In this document: positions 41,401-51,651 of the stretch, one piece after another
Layout: each line of letters opens with the position of its first letter
Position numbering within the stretch: the first letter of the stretch is position 1
DNA from: Myxococcales bacterium
GTDB lineage: Bacteria > Myxococcota > B64-G9
Assembly (NCBI GenBank): GCA_012798435.1
Contig: JAAZNF010000043.1
Location: 16,016 to 80,015 of the forward strand
Reading direction: 5' to 3'
Length of the DNA stretch: 64,000 nucleotides
Made by a program: the position numbers and the translations under genes
Notes under the pieces: model-generated
Databases searched by the model: none
What the model was told of the DNA's origin: nothing
What the model saw: only the letters and a program-made list of their open reading frames with translations

Positions 41401-43434
41401 TCAATCGCCGAGGCGGCCCGCGTCCGGGGCCAAGGTTCCCTGTAGGGCCTCCCGCACCAGCGCGTCCTCCTCCACCCCGGCACGCTGCAGCAGCAGGCGC
41501 AGCACCTCCGGATCGCGGAATTCGCCCGCCACCCGCACCGCGGCCAGGCGCACGTCCCAGCGTGGGTGCGCCAGCGCCCAGGCCAGGGTGGCGCGCGAAC
41601 GTTCCGGGCTCAGCCGGCGGCAGCCGGCCAGCAGTTCCTTCAGCACCTCGGGATCGGGATGGCGGGTCGCCTGCGAAAGCACGCCGTCGTCGAGCGGCCA
41701 GCGCCAGCCGTTCATGACCCGCACCGCCTGGAGCGCCACCGCGCCGTCGGGGTGGGCCAGGAGGGGCGCCACCAACGCCGCGTCGCCGGGGCCTCCCTGA
41801 CGACCCAGCCCGGCCAGGGCCTCGCGGACCACCGCCGGATCAGAATCCGTCAGCGCCACGCGCAGGGTTTCCAGCACCCCTGGGTCGTCCCGCAACGAGA
41901 GCGCTCGCACCGCCTGCTCGCGCACTTTTGCGACCTCATCGGCCAAGGCCACGCGCAGGCGGGCCAATTGCTCCGGGGTGCCCACTCTGCCGGCGGCCTG
42001 CACCGCCAGCGCCCGCACCGTGGCGTCACCGTCTCCCAACAGGGGGAGGATGTCCCCCAGATCTTCGCGACGCGCCACACCGCACACCACCTCGGCCGCC
42101 AGGCGGCGCAGGGCGAGATCCGCTGAAGCGAGCAGGGGCTTCACCGAAAGCAGCACCTCGCGGGGGCAGGCACCGCCCAGGTGCAACAGGGCGCCCACCG
42201 CCCCGGACGCGGCGCCCCGGGCCTCGCGCTGCAGCAGATCGACCAGGGCCGGCACCGTCTTGGCATCGGCGAGCTGCCCCAGCGCCCGCTGGGCGGCCGC
42301 GGCAACTTCCGGGTCCTCTCCGCGGCACAGGTCGATCAGCCAGGAGACGGCGGCGCCCTGGCGAAAGTGGCCCAGCAGCTCGACGGCCAGGATTTGGCCC
42401 GCGGCATCCAACTCGGGCAGCAGCCGCCCCAGCTCATCCACCGCGCGCGGCCCCATGGCCGCCACTGCCTCGAACACCGCGTCTCGCAGCCGCGGGTCAA
42501 CCCCCACCCTCACCAGATCGGGGATGAGATCGGTGCGCCCCACCCAGCCGAGCAGGACCACCGCCGCAAAGCGGCTCTCCTGCTCTCCCTGCGACAACAT
42601 CTGGCGCAGGGTGCCGATCAACGCTTCCCCCGCCTCCTGCCGCACCGCCACCCGCGCCGCCACCTGGCGCTGCACATCGACCCGCCGGTGCCAGTCGGCT
42701 AGCGCCCGCGCCGCGGCGGCCTGCTCACCGCGTTGGCGCACCGAGAGCCCCGCTTGCAGGATCGGCAGCACCCGATCGTCCGCCAGGCGAGACAGCAGGC
42801 GGTACAGGGCCGGCCGCAATGGGCCCCGCTCCAGGTGGACCGACAGCTCCTCGAACGGGACCTCGGCCGCCAGGCGTTCCAGCGCGGAGAGACACGAGAG
42901 CTGGACCAGCAACCCTTCCCGAGCCAGCGCCTGGCGCAGCGCCTGCACCACCCGCTCTTGCGAGAAGGCCCCCAGCGCCTCGGCGACCGCGGCGCGGACG
43001 TTCTCTTCGGGATCCTCGATGGCGCGCAGCAGCGGCTCGACCCCCGCCGGCCGGCCGATGGCCCCCAGGATGTCGGCGGCGAACTTGCGCAGGTCCTTGT
43101 CGGGCGAGGCGAACAGCGAGCTCACCCCTGGGATGGCGGGCTCCCCCAACCGCACCAGGGCCTCGGTGGCGGCGTTCCGCAGCCCGGCGTTGGCCTCGTC
43201 CCCCAGCGCCTGCAGAAGCGCCGTGAGCAGGTCGGGCCGAGCTCCCACGCGCTCCGCCACATCCACCGCGCACTTGCGGACGCGCCAACTCCCGTCCCCC
43301 AGGGCCCGCAGCAGCGGCTCCACCGGCACCTGGCTGCCGAAGGCCTCCGCCAGCCGACTCACGGCTTCGCAACGGACCTGCTCCGTGGGGCTGGCCAGGG
43401 CCGCCAGGATCCTCTGTGGCTCAATCGGGCTCAT
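41401..43434 (-). CDS. HEAT-repeat protein in chemosensory operon
   Basis: A 677-residue solenoid made of about 18-20 HEAT/PBS-lyase-type repeats, each about 31-33 residues with the LLRALGDxxWRVRKxAVxxLxxxG pattern. No catalytic motif, signal peptide or membrane helix. PBS-lyase HEAT proteins are generally protein-binding scaffolds. It overlaps the receptor gene upstream by 14 bp and lies 23 bp before cheR, so it is made with the chemosensory proteins; HEAT proteins are not standard members of che operons, and a role in array architecture or receptor adaptation is an inference. Confidence 0.88.
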   Translation of the reverse strand: MSPIEPQRILAALASPTEQVRCEAVSRLAEAFGSQVPVEPLLRALGDGSWRVRKCAVDVAERVGARPDLLTALLQALGDEANAGLRNAATEALVRLGEPAIPGVSSLFASPDKDLRKFAADILGAIGRPAGVEPLLRAIEDPEENVRAAVAEALGAFSQERVVQALRQALAREGLLVQLSCLSALERLAAEVPFEELSVHLERGPLRPALYRLLSRLADDRVLPILQAGLSVRQRGEQAAAARALADWHRRVDVQRQVAARVAVRQEAGEALIGTLRQMLSQGEQESRFAAVVLLGWVGRTDLIPDLVRVGVDPRLRDAVFEAVAAMGPRAVDELGRLLPELDAAGQILAVELLGHFRQGAAVSWLIDLCRGEDPEVAAAAQRALGQLADAKTVPALVDLLQREARGAASGAVGALLHLGGACPREVLLSVKPLLASADLALRRLAAEVVCGVARREDLGDILPLLGDGDATVRALAVQAAGRVGTPEQLARLRVALADEVAKVREQAVRALSLRDDPGVLETLRVALTDSDPAVVREALAGLGRQGGPGDAALVAPLLAHPDGAVALQAVRVMNGWRWPLDDGVLSQATRHPDPEVLKELLAGCRRLSPERSRATLAWALAHPRWDVRLAAVRVAGEFRDPEVLRLLLQRAGVEEDALVREALQGTLAPDAGRLGD

Positions 43435-46012
43435 GACGCTCTTGCTCCGCCAGCCGCCCGAGCTGCCCCAGGCGCTCGGCGAGCGCCCCGAAACCCCCGT
43501 CGAGGCGGGAGAAAGTCTCCCCCAGATCGGACAGGTCGGCGCGATCCTGTTGCAGGCGATCCCGGATCTCCTCGGCGACCCGCGCCACGTGGCCCACGCC
43601 CTGGGCCTGCTCCCCCAGGGCCTTGCCGATGAAGGTGATGGATTCGCTGATGCGCTCCATGTTGCTGGACACGCTCCCCACCGCCTGCACCTGCTCGTTG
43701 GCGGACCGGAATACGAAGCGGGCTCCCTCCTGGAGCTGCTCCGAGATGCGCGCCAGCCGGGCCGTCTGTCGCCCCTCCTCCTCCATGGCGCGGCGCATCT
43801 CGCGCATCTGGGCCACCAGCGAGGTCAGCGCCTGGGTGACATTGCGGGAGATGGCGGCGTGCTCGGCGGTGCCCTTGGCGATGGCGCCGGTCATCTCGCT
43901 GGAGGCGCGCACCGCGTCCAGGATCTCCTGAAGCGCCTCCCCGGCGGCGTTGGCCAGGGCCACGCCGCGCTTCACGCTGCCGGTGCCACGCTCCATGGCT
44001 TCCACGGCCCGGCGGGACTCGGCCTGCACCGACTTGATCAGACCGGCGATCTCCTTGGTGGAGGAGGCGGTCCGGTCGGCCAGGTTCTTGATCTCGTCGG
44101 CCACCACGGCGAACCCCTTGCCGTGCTCACCGGCGCCGGCGGCGATGATGGCCGCGTTGAGGGCCAGCAGGTTGGTCTGCTCGGCCACGTCTCCGATCAC
44201 GGTGAGGATCTTGCCCACCGCCTCGATCTGGCTCCCCAGCCGATGGATCACCTGCCGGGCCTCGTCCGTCACCTGCTGGATGTCGCCGATGCCGGAGATG
44301 GTCTGGCGCACCGACTCCGCTCCTCGGCTGGCGATCTCGGACATGTGCCCGGACAAGCGCCGGGTCTCGTTGGTGCTCTCCTCCACCTGACGAATGGCCG
44401 CGTCCATCACCGCGAAGGAGGCCATGGCGCCGTCCGCGGAGCGGGCCAACACCTCCACGTTCTTGCCCATCTGGCGGCTGCTCTGCTGGATCTGGGTCAT
44501 GGCGGCGCCGCCGTCCTCCACCAGGTGCTGCAGGTTGTCGGCCGAGCCGGCCACCTCGCGCACGCTGCGATCGATCTCGAACATGGAGGAGGTGCAGTCC
44601 GCCGCGGTTTCCCGCAGGGCGTTGAACTGCTCCGAGATGTGCTCCAGCGAGGAGCGCATCTGTTGGACCGAGGTGGCCGTCTGCTCGACCAGCTGTGCGC
44701 GCTGGTCGGCCGAGGATCCGATGCGCCCCAGCTGGGCCCGAAAGGCCTCCCGGATGCGTTCGAGATCCACCATGGTGTCGGCCCCGGAGAGACGGGGGAT
44801 GGTATCCACCAGGCGGTGGAACAGCCGCGTCAACTCCCCGAGCGGGTCGTCGCCGTCGAAGCGCACCTCGGCGAACGGGGCCAACTTCGCCAGGACGCGC
44901 GAGAAGTGCTCCCCCTGGCGCGCCAGGGGGCGCAGCACCAGCCGGACCAGGGACGCGGACAACACCAGCACCAGCACCAGCGTGAGCCCCAGTCCGGCCA
45001 GCGCCCCCAGGGGCCACCCCTCCTCATCCAGGACCAGCCCCGCCGGCGGGCCCTGCCAGATGACATGCTCCCCCCCGGAGAGCGTTCCCGACAAGAACAC
45101 GAATGGGGCGCGCAGATCCTTCCAGGAAGCGGCTTCGAGCTCGTGGATGCGGGCCCACCACGCCGGCGCGCCATCGAGGTTCTTGGCGCAAAACAGCTCG
45201 CGCCCATCCGGCGCGAGCACCACCAGCCGCGCGGAGAACCGTCCCGAGCTGTCTGCCTTCTCCAGTGCGTGGGAAACCTCGCCAGTGGAGAATTCGCCGG
45301 GCTTGCGAACGCGGTCCAGGCTGGCCAGCATGGCGTGAAACGCGGCCTCGTGGCGTTCCACCTGTACCGCCACCCCGCGGGTGCGCATCCAGCTCACCCA
45401 CACCAGCGACACCAGGCACAGGGTGGCGACCACCACCGTCGCCTGCACCAAAAGCAGCCAGCGCGCCAGGCGTCCCCGGGACGAATCGGTCCCGAAGGCG
45501 TCCGGGTACCGCGCCCGCCAGGCGTTGCGCTGCGCATCCAGGTCATCGATGGCGGACAGGCCCTGGAGGATGACGTCCACCCCGCCGCCCAGCACGGTCA
45601 AGACAATCACGGTGAGGGCCTGCCAGCCGGTGAGCCGCCCGCTGAAAGAGAGGGTCACCAACACCACACACGCTCCGAGCAGCCACATCCCCGCGGTGAG
45701 CCAGAAGACCTGCCGGGGCAAGCGGGCCAGGATCGCCACGACCCGCTGGACCCGCTGGACCGACGGCGGAGACTGCGCCTCCTCCCGCTCCAGCTCGAGC
45801 AGCGGACGCTGCAGGTAGCGGGCACCGGCCTGCCAGACGAACACCCCCACCACCGCCACGGTCAGCAACCCCGCCGCGAGCCACAGCACGAGGTCGTTGA
45901 GCTCGCCCGTGCTCCAGGCGATGCCGGAGAGCAGCAGGAGCACCCAGGCCAGGGTTCCGACCCGGCTGCGGATGGGCCTCGGATCGCTCTCGGGTTGAAA
46001 GGTCTGGGCCAC
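43421..46012 (-). CDS. Methyl-accepting chemotaxis-type receptor
   Basis: An 863-residue receptor. The N-terminal third holds about six hydrophobic helices (approximately 18-36, 42-60, 98-120, 128-148, 185-208, and 310-335), with an extracytoplasmic stretch of about 100 residues before the last. Then comes a HAMP-like linker and a long signalling coiled coil. The hairpin tip reads [20 protein letters not shown], where most receptors have AAIEAARAGE: the Glu and Arg important for receptor trimer contacts are Ile and Gly. GTG start at 46012 has only a weak ribosome site and follows cheW by 3 bp. No known ligand-binding domain recognised. Confidence 0.9.
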   Translation of the reverse strand: MAQTFQPESDPRPIRSRVGTLAWVLLLLSGIAWSTGELNDLVLWLAAGLLTVAVVGVFVWQAGARYLQRPLLELEREEAQSPPSVQRVQRVVAILARLPRQVFWLTAGMWLLGACVVLVTLSFSGRLTGWQALTVIVLTVLGGGVDVILQGLSAIDDLDAQRNAWRARYPDAFGTDSSRGRLARWLLLVQATVVVATLCLVSLVWVSWMRTRGVAVQVERHEAAFHAMLASLDRVRKPGEFSTGEVSHALEKADSSGRFSARLVVLAPDGRELFCAKNLDGAPAWWARIHELEAASWKDLRAPFVFLSGTLSGGEHVIWQGPPAGLVLDEEGWPLGALAGLGLTLVLVLVLSASLVRLVLRPLARQGEHFSRVLAKLAPFAEVRFDGDDPLGELTRLFHRLVDTIPRLSGADTMVDLERIREAFRAQLGRIGSSADQRAQLVEQTATSVQQMRSSLEHISEQFNALRETAADCTSSMFEIDRSVREVAGSADNLQHLVEDGGAAMTQIQQSSRQMGKNVEVLARSADGAMASFAVMDAAIRQVEESTNETRRLSGHMSEIASRGAESVRQTISGIGDIQQVTDEARQVIHRLGSQIEAVGKILTVIGDVAEQTNLLALNAAIIAAGAGEHGKGFAVVADEIKNLADRTASSTKEIAGLIKSVQAESRRAVEAMERGTGSVKRGVALANAAGEALQEILDAVRASSEMTGAIAKGTAEHAAISRNVTQALTSLVAQMREMRRAMEEEGRQTARLARISEQLQEGARFVFRSANEQVQAVGSVSSNMERISESITFIGKALGEQAQGVGHVARVAEEIRDRLQQDRADLSDLGETFSRLDGGFGALAERLGQLGRLAEQERHEPD

Positions 46013-46015
46013 CGT

Positions 46016-46516
46016 TCATTCCTTTCCGGTCGCGTCGCCCGCGCTCGTGTCGTCCAGCTCCAGGAACGCCGGCGCCAGGACTTTTTTCAAGTCCAGCAGC
46101 AAGAGCAGGTTCTCCTGCCACTGGCACATCCCGACCACCAGCCCCTGTTCTTTGCGGCCGGCCATGCCCGGGGCTGGTTTGAGCATGGAGCGTGGAAGGC
46201 GGACCACCTCCAGCATCTCGTCCACGATGATCCCCATCAGGCGCCGGTCCAGTGACACGATGACGAACTTGGTGGTCCGGGTGCGCGGCGCTGGTGGCAG
46301 AGCGAAGCGTTTGCGCAGATCCAACATGGGAATGATGACGCCCCTCAGGTTGATCACACCCTCGATGAGCGGCGAGGTGCCCGGCACCGCGGTCAGCTTC
46401 TGGGGGTTCACGATCTCCCGGATGCGCATGATGTCGATGACGTAGCCCTGATCGCCGACTCGGAAGGCCGCCAGTTGCACGATACGATCATCGCCGGCTG
46501 CGCGCGGCTCAGCCAT
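46016..46516 (-). CDS. cheW: CheW coupling protein (1)
   Basis: A 166-residue CheW domain: QLAAFRVGDQGYVIDIMRIREIV, VPGTSPLIEGVINLRGVIIPMLDLR and VDEMLEVVRLP. It links receptors to CheA. It overlaps the second cheW gene by 8 bp and has GAGAGGTG upstream. The tail (ELDDTSAGDATGKE) is short and charged. Confidence 0.95.
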   Translation of the reverse strand: MAEPRAAGDDRIVQLAAFRVGDQGYVIDIMRIREIVNPQKLTAVPGTSPLIEGVINLRGVIIPMLDLRKRFALPPAPRTRTTKFVIVSLDRRLMGIIVDEMLEVVRLPRSMLKPAPGMAGRKEQGLVVGMCQWQENLLLLLDLKKVLAPAFLELDDTSAGDATGKE

Positions 46517-47147
46517 GGCGCACCTCTCTCGGCCGCGCCCCGCCCAGGATCTCCGGAGAAACGAGGGAATTGATCTGGAGCAGGGTGTACATCTCTCCCT
46601 CGTACCGCCCCACGCCCAACAAGTGCTCGCTCTCGCCCCGCCCGAACACCGCCGGGGGCGGCTCGATCTGGTCGGGGCGGAAGCGGATGACGTGACGCAC
46701 CTCGTCCACCAAAAAACCGATGGGCTCCTCCTCGATGCGCACGATCAGCACCCGGTTGCGCCGCTCGCGCGGGCCGTCGGGCAGGTTCAGGCGCCGCCGC
46801 AGATCCAGGATCGGCACCACCATTCCGCGCAGCGAGAGCACGCCCAGGACCACCGGCGGCACCCGCGGGACCGGCGTGATGGAGGGCGGCTTGATGATCT
46901 CGCGGATGTGTTCGATGGGGATGGCGAAGTCCTCGCCGGCCAGACGGAAGCTCAGGTACTCCCGCTGGTCCTGCGCCCCGCGAGCGACCGCCGGGCCCGT
47001 ACCCGTGGCGGCCTCCTCCGACTGGAACGACGCCTCGGCCGCGTCGGCGAAGAACTCCCGGAGCGCCTCCTGAAAGGCCGCCTCGGCCGGCGGCTTGTCG
47101 GCCTTCGGGGGAGACACGGCGTTCTCTGGGGGGTCCTTTCGCACCAT
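46509..47147 (-). CDS. cheW: CheW coupling protein (2) with N-terminal extension
   Basis: About 212 residues: a 65-residue polar extension (FQEALREFFADAAEASFQ) followed by a CheW domain (YLSFRLAGEDFAIPIEHIREII, VPPVVLGVLSLRGMVVPILDLRRR, VDEVRHVIRF). The extension could bind another partner. A GTG two codons upstream (47153) is an alternative start. Two different CheW proteins in one operon suggest two coupling modes or a mixed array. Confidence 0.93.
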   Translation of the reverse strand: MVRKDPPENAVSPPKADKPPAEAAFQEALREFFADAAEASFQSEEAATGTGPAVARGAQDQREYLSFRLAGEDFAIPIEHIREIIKPPSITPVPRVPPVVLGVLSLRGMVVPILDLRRRLNLPDGPRERRNRVLIVRIEEEPIGFLVDEVRHVIRFRPDQIEPPPAVFGRGESEHLLGVGRYEGEMYTLLQINSLVSPEILGGARPREVRHG

Positions 47148-47165
47148 GGCCACGCCCCGACCCGG

Positions 47166-49286
47166 TCACTCCCGGGCCAGGGCCTCCTCGATGAGCTCGC
47201 CCACGTCCAGCACCAGCACCGTCTGCTGGTTGGCCAGGTGGGTGGCGCCGGCGATCCCCGGCACGTGGGACATGAAACGGCCCAGCGACTTGATCACGAT
47301 GTCCTGCTGGCCCTGCACGCTGTCCACCACCAAGCCCATGCGGTTCTGGGCCAGGCCGACCACCACCACGAACAGGTTGTCCCCGGCCGCCTCTCCCGCC
47401 AGTTGGAACAGATCCGCCAGGCGGATGAGCGGCAGGGTCGCTCCGCGCAGCTCGATGACCTGGCGCCGCTCGATGGTGCGGACCCTGGACGCGGGTACGC
47501 TCAGGATCTCCAGCACCGCGTTCAGCGGGATGGCGTACACCGACTGGGACACCCGGACGATCAGCGCGCGGATGATGGCCAGGGTGATGGGGAGGGTGAT
47601 GGTGAAGCGCGTGCCCTGGCCGGGCGTGAAATCCAGGTCGATCATGCCACTCAGGTTGGCGATGTTGGTCTTCACCACGTCCAGGCCCACGCCGCGCCCG
47701 GAGAGCTCGGTCACCTGACGGCTGGTCGAGAGGCCGGGCAGGAAGATGAGGTTCATACGGTCGCGCGGGGTCAGATCGGCCAGACGCTCCGGCTCCACGA
47801 GGCCCTTCTCCATGGCCACCTGGCAGATGCGATCGAGATCCAGGCCGCGGCCGTCGTCGGCGATCTCGATCACCACGTGGTTGCCCTTCTGGTAGGCGTT
47901 GATGCGGATGGTGCCGGTGGACGGCTTGCCGGCGGCGGCGCGCTCGGCGGGCTCCTCGATGCCGTGGTCGATGCTGTTGCGCAGGATGTGCATGAGCGGA
48001 TCGGCCAGATCCTCCACGATCAGCTTGTCCAGCTCGGTGTCGGCCCCGCGGATGCTGAGGTCCACCTCCTTGCCCGCGGCTCGCGACAGCTTGCGCACCA
48101 TGCGCGCCAACTTGTCGAAGTTCTGTCCCAGGGGCACCATGCGTACTTCCATGATGCCGTTTTGCAGCTCGTCCAGCTTGCGCTCGAAGGCGCGGGCCTC
48201 CTTGAACAGGTCCACCGCCAGCCCGGTGAACCCGCGCTCGGCCTTGAGCTGGTCGGAGATGGCCTGGATAGCGGTGCGCACCAGCACCAGCTCGCCCACG
48301 ATGTTCATCAGGTTGTCGAGCTTGCGGATATCCACCCGCACCGTCTGGCTCACGCTGCGCAGGCTGGTGTCACCCTCCCCGGAGGGCGGCGGCTCGTCGG
48401 CCCGGCCGGCGCTCGCGCCATCCTGCCCCTGCGACGGGGCGGGGCGGGCCGGCGCGGGTGGAGCGTCGGGCGCCGGAGCTGCCGGGGGCGTCGGGGGCTG
48501 GGGACGGGGCGGCGCGGCCCCCCCCTTGCGCACGATGGGCAGCACCCGGATGCCGGGCCCTTCCACCCGCTCGCGCAGCGTGTCCAGGCTGACGTCGGTG
48601 CCCACGATGAGTTCGAAGTCGATGCGCTGCCCGGCCGACGGCTCGGAGCTGGGCAGGGTGGTGATGACCTCGCCCAGGCTCTTGAGCTCGGCGGTCAACC
48701 GCGACAGGCCCTCGTCGAAGTTCACCAGGTCGAAGGAGGCCTGGACGCGGTACAGCAAGAGGCCCTGGCGCAGGTTGTCGATCAGGCGGTACTCCTCGTA
48801 TTCGGTCAGCACCGCCAGCACCGAGGGCGCGATGTCCACGTCCTGGAGCGGGTTCGGGGCTGCCTCCCGCTGGCCTGATTTCTGCGCCTGCTCGATGGCC
48901 TTCAGCAACGCCGAAAGGTCCTTTTTCGGCACCTTGGCGCCGCCGCCGGCCTCGGCGATCAGGCGGTTGAAAACCTCCACCGACTCGAACAACACGTCGA
49001 TGATGGTTTCGCTCACCTCCACGCGTCCCATGCGCAGGCTGTCGAGCAGGTTCTCCAGGTCGTGGGCCATGTCGGACATGCGCCGCACCCCGAACATGCC
49101 TGACAGGCCCTTCAGCGAGTGGGCCGCGCGGAAGATGCGGTTGAGCAGATCCGGATCGCGCCGTTTGCGCTTGCGCTGATCGTCGAGTTGCAGCACGTCG
49201 CGGTTGAGGTTCTCGACGATCTCCTGGGCCTCGGACAGGAACTCGGAAAGAACCTTGTCCCCGGCGCCGTCGACGGTTTCCGCCAT
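47166..49286 (-). CDS. cheA: Chemosensory histidine kinase CheA
   Basis: A 706-residue kinase: P1 HPt domain with phospho-His56 (RAAHSLKGLSG), a second region (about 140-240) of mixed fold, a Pro/Ala-rich linker (about 240-300), the P3 dimerisation helices, P4 HATPase (HILRNSIDHGIE, DDGRGLD, LSGRGVGLDVVKTNI) and P5 CheW-like domain (LPLIRLADLF, VDSVQGQQDIVIK). It autophosphorylates and passes phosphate to CheY and CheB. The region between P1 and linker differs from E. coli P2. Start has GAGGTG upstream; cheY precedes it by 9 bp. Confidence 0.96.
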   Translation of the reverse strand: MAETVDGAGDKVLSEFLSEAQEIVENLNRDVLQLDDQRKRKRRDPDLLNRIFRAAHSLKGLSGMFGVRRMSDMAHDLENLLDSLRMGRVEVSETIIDVLFESVEVFNRLIAEAGGGAKVPKKDLSALLKAIEQAQKSGQREAAPNPLQDVDIAPSVLAVLTEYEEYRLIDNLRQGLLLYRVQASFDLVNFDEGLSRLTAELKSLGEVITTLPSSEPSAGQRIDFELIVGTDVSLDTLRERVEGPGIRVLPIVRKGGAAPPRPQPPTPPAAPAPDAPPAPARPAPSQGQDGASAGRADEPPPSGEGDTSLRSVSQTVRVDIRKLDNLMNIVGELVLVRTAIQAISDQLKAERGFTGLAVDLFKEARAFERKLDELQNGIMEVRMVPLGQNFDKLARMVRKLSRAAGKEVDLSIRGADTELDKLIVEDLADPLMHILRNSIDHGIEEPAERAAAGKPSTGTIRINAYQKGNHVVIEIADDGRGLDLDRICQVAMEKGLVEPERLADLTPRDRMNLIFLPGLSTSRQVTELSGRGVGLDVVKTNIANLSGMIDLDFTPGQGTRFTITLPITLAIIRALIVRVSQSVYAIPLNAVLEILSVPASRVRTIERRQVIELRGATLPLIRLADLFQLAGEAAGDNLFVVVVGLAQNRMGLVVDSVQGQQDIVIKSLGRFMSHVPGIAGATHLANQQTVLVLDVGELIEEALARE

Positions 49287-49295
49287 ACCGACACC

Positions 49296-49670
49296 TCAGG
49301 GGATGCCCAAGTAACGTTGAACCAGATCGCGCAGCTGGGCCGGGGCGAACGGTTTGACCAGGTAGGCGTTGGCGCCAAGCTGAAGGCCGCGCTCCCGGTC
49401 GCGCTGGCTGGACTCCGTGGAGATGATGATGAGCGGCACGGCGGCGTAGCGCGGGTTTTCGCGGATGAACCGGATGAGCTCCAGGCCGTTGATGTCCGGC
49501 ATGTTGATGTCGGTGATGATGAGGTGGAACTGCCGGCGGGGGAGTTCCTTGAGCGCGTCGAAGCCGCAGGAGGCCTCGGAGACGGCGACTCCCTCGATCT
49601 CTTCCAGGGTCGAGGTGATCAGCGCCCGCATGGCGCCGCTGTCCTCGACGACCAACACGTCCCAGCCCAA
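49296..49670 (-). CDS. cheY: CheY-like response regulator, first gene of chemosensory operon
   Basis: A 124-residue receiver domain: E/D pair in VVEDSGAMRAL, phospho-Asp in IITDINMPDINGLELI, Ser/Thr in ISTESS, Lys in LVKPFAP. The best start is TTG at 49670, because GGAGG stands exactly 5 nt before it; the in-frame Met further upstream (49745) would add a non-conserved basic stretch. An ACGCGC-TTT-GCGCGT hairpin lies upstream at 49702-49716. A likely -35 TTGACT is at 49761 but no convincing -10 follows. Confidence 0.9.
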   Translation of the reverse strand: MGWDVLVVEDSGAMRALITSTLEEIEGVAVSEASCGFDALKELPRRQFHLIITDINMPDINGLELIRFIRENPRYAAVPLIIISTESSQRDRERGLQLGANAYLVKPFAPAQLRDLVQRYLGIP

Positions 49671-50035
49671 GGCAACCTCCGCATCCAGCAGGGAGCCCAC
49701 AACGCGCTTTGCGCGTCGCCCAGAGTGAAGCCATTTTTTTCGCAATTTATTGAAAAGTCAAGGAATCCGGCGCCTGACCGCACCTCACAAATACTGCAAT
49801 TCGATTGAGCCATTATGAAACTCGTTGTGGCGCGGCGCGCAAGGCGGGTCCTCCATGCAGCGGAGCCGGCTCTGCGGCGAGCAGTTAGGAGGGCCCGCCG
49901 TCAAGCAGCCGCGCCAAAGAGAATCTTGTCGAAAAAAAAAGTGGGGTACGGTCAGATCCGGCGCGGCGTCCGGTCGGACCCGCCTGGCAATTGCCCTCGC
50001 TCGCCGTCCCTGGTACACCAGGGCGGGAGGTGACC
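49671..50035. other. Non-coding divergent gap, chemosensory operon / PP-loop gene
   Basis: 365 bp without a supported gene. It holds the TTG-initiated leader of the first cheY, a short hairpin (49702-49716), an AT-rich tract with a TTGACT box, repeat B copy 2 (49831-49912), a run of A residues around 49931-49940 and the GGGAGG ribosome site of the gene at 50036. Confidence 0.6.
49831..49912 (-). repeat. Dispersed structured repeat B, copy 2
   Basis: The same 82-bp element as 24861-24942, in inverse orientation, with only about four substitutions. Nested inverted repeats (CGGGTCCTCC/GGAGGGCCCG outer; GGAGCCGGCTC inner) predict a stable cruciform or RNA structure. Confidence 0.75.
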
Positions 50036-51070
50036 ATGAGCCTGGCCATCGGCATCGTCTCGGGAGGCCTGGACAGCCTGCTCGCCATGCACCTGGTGCG
50101 GAACATGGGTTTCCGGGTGCTGGCGCTGCACTTCGTCACCGGCTTCGAGTCGGCCCTGCTGCGGCGCCTGCGCGCCGATCCGGCCGCCCCGCTCGAGCCC
50201 CCGCAACCGCTCCACAAGACCGCCGCGGCCACCGGCAGCGACCTCGAGACGGTGGACGTGCGCTCGGAGTTTCTCGACCTGCTGGTCGCGCCGCCCCACG
50301 GGTTCGGCAGCAACCTGAACCCTTGCCTGGACTGCAAGATCGGCATGCTGCGCCACGCCCGCAGGATCATGGAAGAGCGCGGCGGCGAGCTGGTGTTCAC
50401 CGGCGAGGTCCTGGGCCAACGGCCCATGAGCCAGCACCGCCAGGCGCTGGACCTCATCGAGCGGGAGTCCGGCCTGGGCGGCCGCCTGCTGCGTCCTCTG
50501 AGCGGCCGGCTGCTCCCCGCCACCGAGCCCGAGCGGCGCGGGTCGCTCAAGCGTGAGGCGCTTCTCGCCATCCGTGGCCGCTCCCGGAAGGAGCAGATGG
50601 CGCTGGCGCGCGAGTTCGGCCTTGCGGATTACCCCGCCCCGGCCGGCGGCTGCCTGCTCACCGACCCGGGGTACGCCTCCCGGGTCCGCGCCCTCATGGA
50701 GCGGCGGCCGGGCCGGCGCCTGCGCGCGAACGATCCGCTGCTGCTTTTGCTGGGGCGCCACGCGGCGCTCCCCGGCGGCGGGCGGGCGTTCGTCGGCCGC
50801 AACCAGGAGGAGAACCTGTGCCTGGCGCGCTACCAGGCCACGGGCACGTTGTGCGAGGCCCGGGAGGTGCCCGGCCCGTCCACGCTGGTCGAGGCCCCGC
50901 ACACGGCGGCCGACCTGGAGGCCGCGGCCCGGCTCACCGCCTGGTACGGCAAGGGGCGCGACCGGCCACGCGTCACCGTCGCTTGCCGCTCTGCCGACGG
51001 GCGGGTGGAGACGCTGGAGGTCGCCCCGGCGTTCCCCGAGGGGTGCCGCCTTTTCGGCGAGGCGGGTTGA
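50036..51070 (+). CDS. PP-loop ATPase, MnmA/ThiI-like predicted tRNA-thiolation enzyme
   Basis: A 344-residue protein. The N-terminal adenylation domain has the PP-loop SGGLDSLLA (about 8-16) and ALHFVTGF. A Cys pair in NPCLDCKIGML (about 98-108) and a further Cys in GGCLLTDPGYASRV (about 207) fit sulfur handling, as in the COG0482/ThiI-like family in delta-proteobacteria. The C-terminal 120 residues form a separate small domain (NQEENLCLARY, VEAPHTAADLEAAARLTAWYG). Start has GGGAGG 4 nt upstream. Substrate (tRNA or other) not certain. It converges with zero spacing on the FHA gene. Confidence 0.8.
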   Translation: MSLAIGIVSGGLDSLLAMHLVRNMGFRVLALHFVTGFESALLRRLRADPAAPLEPPQPLHKTAAATGSDLETVDVRSEFLDLLVAPPHGFGSNLNPCLDCKIGMLRHARRIMEERGGELVFTGEVLGQRPMSQHRQALDLIERESGLGGRLLRPLSGRLLPATEPERRGSLKREALLAIRGRSRKEQMALAREFGLADYPAPAGGCLLTDPGYASRVRALMERRPGRRLRANDPLLLLLGRHAALPGGGRAFVGRNQEENLCLARYQATGTLCEAREVPGPSTLVEAPHTAADLEAAARLTAWYGKGRDRPRVTVACRSADGRVETLEVAPAFPEGCRLFGEAG

Positions 51071-51607
51071 TCACAGGGTCGAAAGCTCGGCCTGGAGCAC
51101 GTCGAAGAGGCCCTGGGGATAGAAGAACAAGAAGCTCTGGTTGCCGACCGTGATCACGTCACCGTCGAAGAGGACGCTCGGTTTCCCCACCACCAGGCGG
51201 TTGCCGTTCACCAACGTGCCGTTCATCGAGGCCAGGTCCTGCACCACCCAGGTCCCGGTGCGCTCGTCGCGCTGGAACACCGCGTGCCGCGCGGAGACGG
51301 TGTCGTCCTTGATGCAGAGATCGTTCTCGGGGGCCCGCCCCACCCGGATCTGGTCCGGCGGCCCCAGGCGCGTCTGGCGCAGGAAGAACACCGGGAGCTG
51401 GTGGCCACGCCGGATGAGCTCGCGTGCCAGCGGGGCCCTGGCCCGCCGCTCGGTGAGGCGTGTCTGTCCTTGCTGGAAGGGGCTGAAGGTGCGCTGCGCC
51501 TCCCCTACCAGGACCGGCACCTCGACCTGGCGCAAAAAGGCGTCCCGGCTCTGGCCCATGGCCGCGCGGATGAGGTCCTGCATCACCGCTGTCTCCGTCT
51601 CGCTCAA
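51071..51607 (-). CDS. FHA-domain protein
   Basis: A 178-residue protein with a C-terminal forkhead-associated domain (about 75-165): IRVGRAPENDLCIKDDTVSARHAVF, WVVQDLASMNGTLVNG, and LFDGDVITVGNQSFLF, with the Arg, Ser, His and Asn that bind phosphothreonine. The N-terminal 60 residues are helical (QDLIRAAMGQSRDAFL). It should recognise phosphorylated proteins, suggesting Ser/Thr kinases in this organism. The listed start is TTG; Met at 51583 is an alternative. It lies 44 bp downstream of the glycosyltransferase gene. Confidence 0.88.
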   Translation of the reverse strand: MSETETAVMQDLIRAAMGQSRDAFLRQVEVPVLVGEAQRTFSPFQQGQTRLTERRARAPLARELIRRGHQLPVFFLRQTRLGPPDQIRVGRAPENDLCIKDDTVSARHAVFQRDERTGTWVVQDLASMNGTLVNGNRLVVGKPSVLFDGDVITVGNQSFLFFYPQGLFDVLQAELSTL

Positions 51608-51651
51608 GCTCGAAGCCCTTTCCTGACAACGAATCCAACGCTACCCCAGCC

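Noticed and set aside
41978..46255. A 1425-codon plus-strand open frame opposite the receptor, HEAT and CheW genes
   Set aside because: No recognizable domain, biased His/Gln/Arg composition, and complete overlap with recognisable chemosensory genes.
49671..49745. Met at 49745 as start of the first cheY
   Set aside because: It would add a basic, non-conserved stretch; the TTG at 49670 has GGAGG at ideal spacing and begins exactly at the receiver fold.
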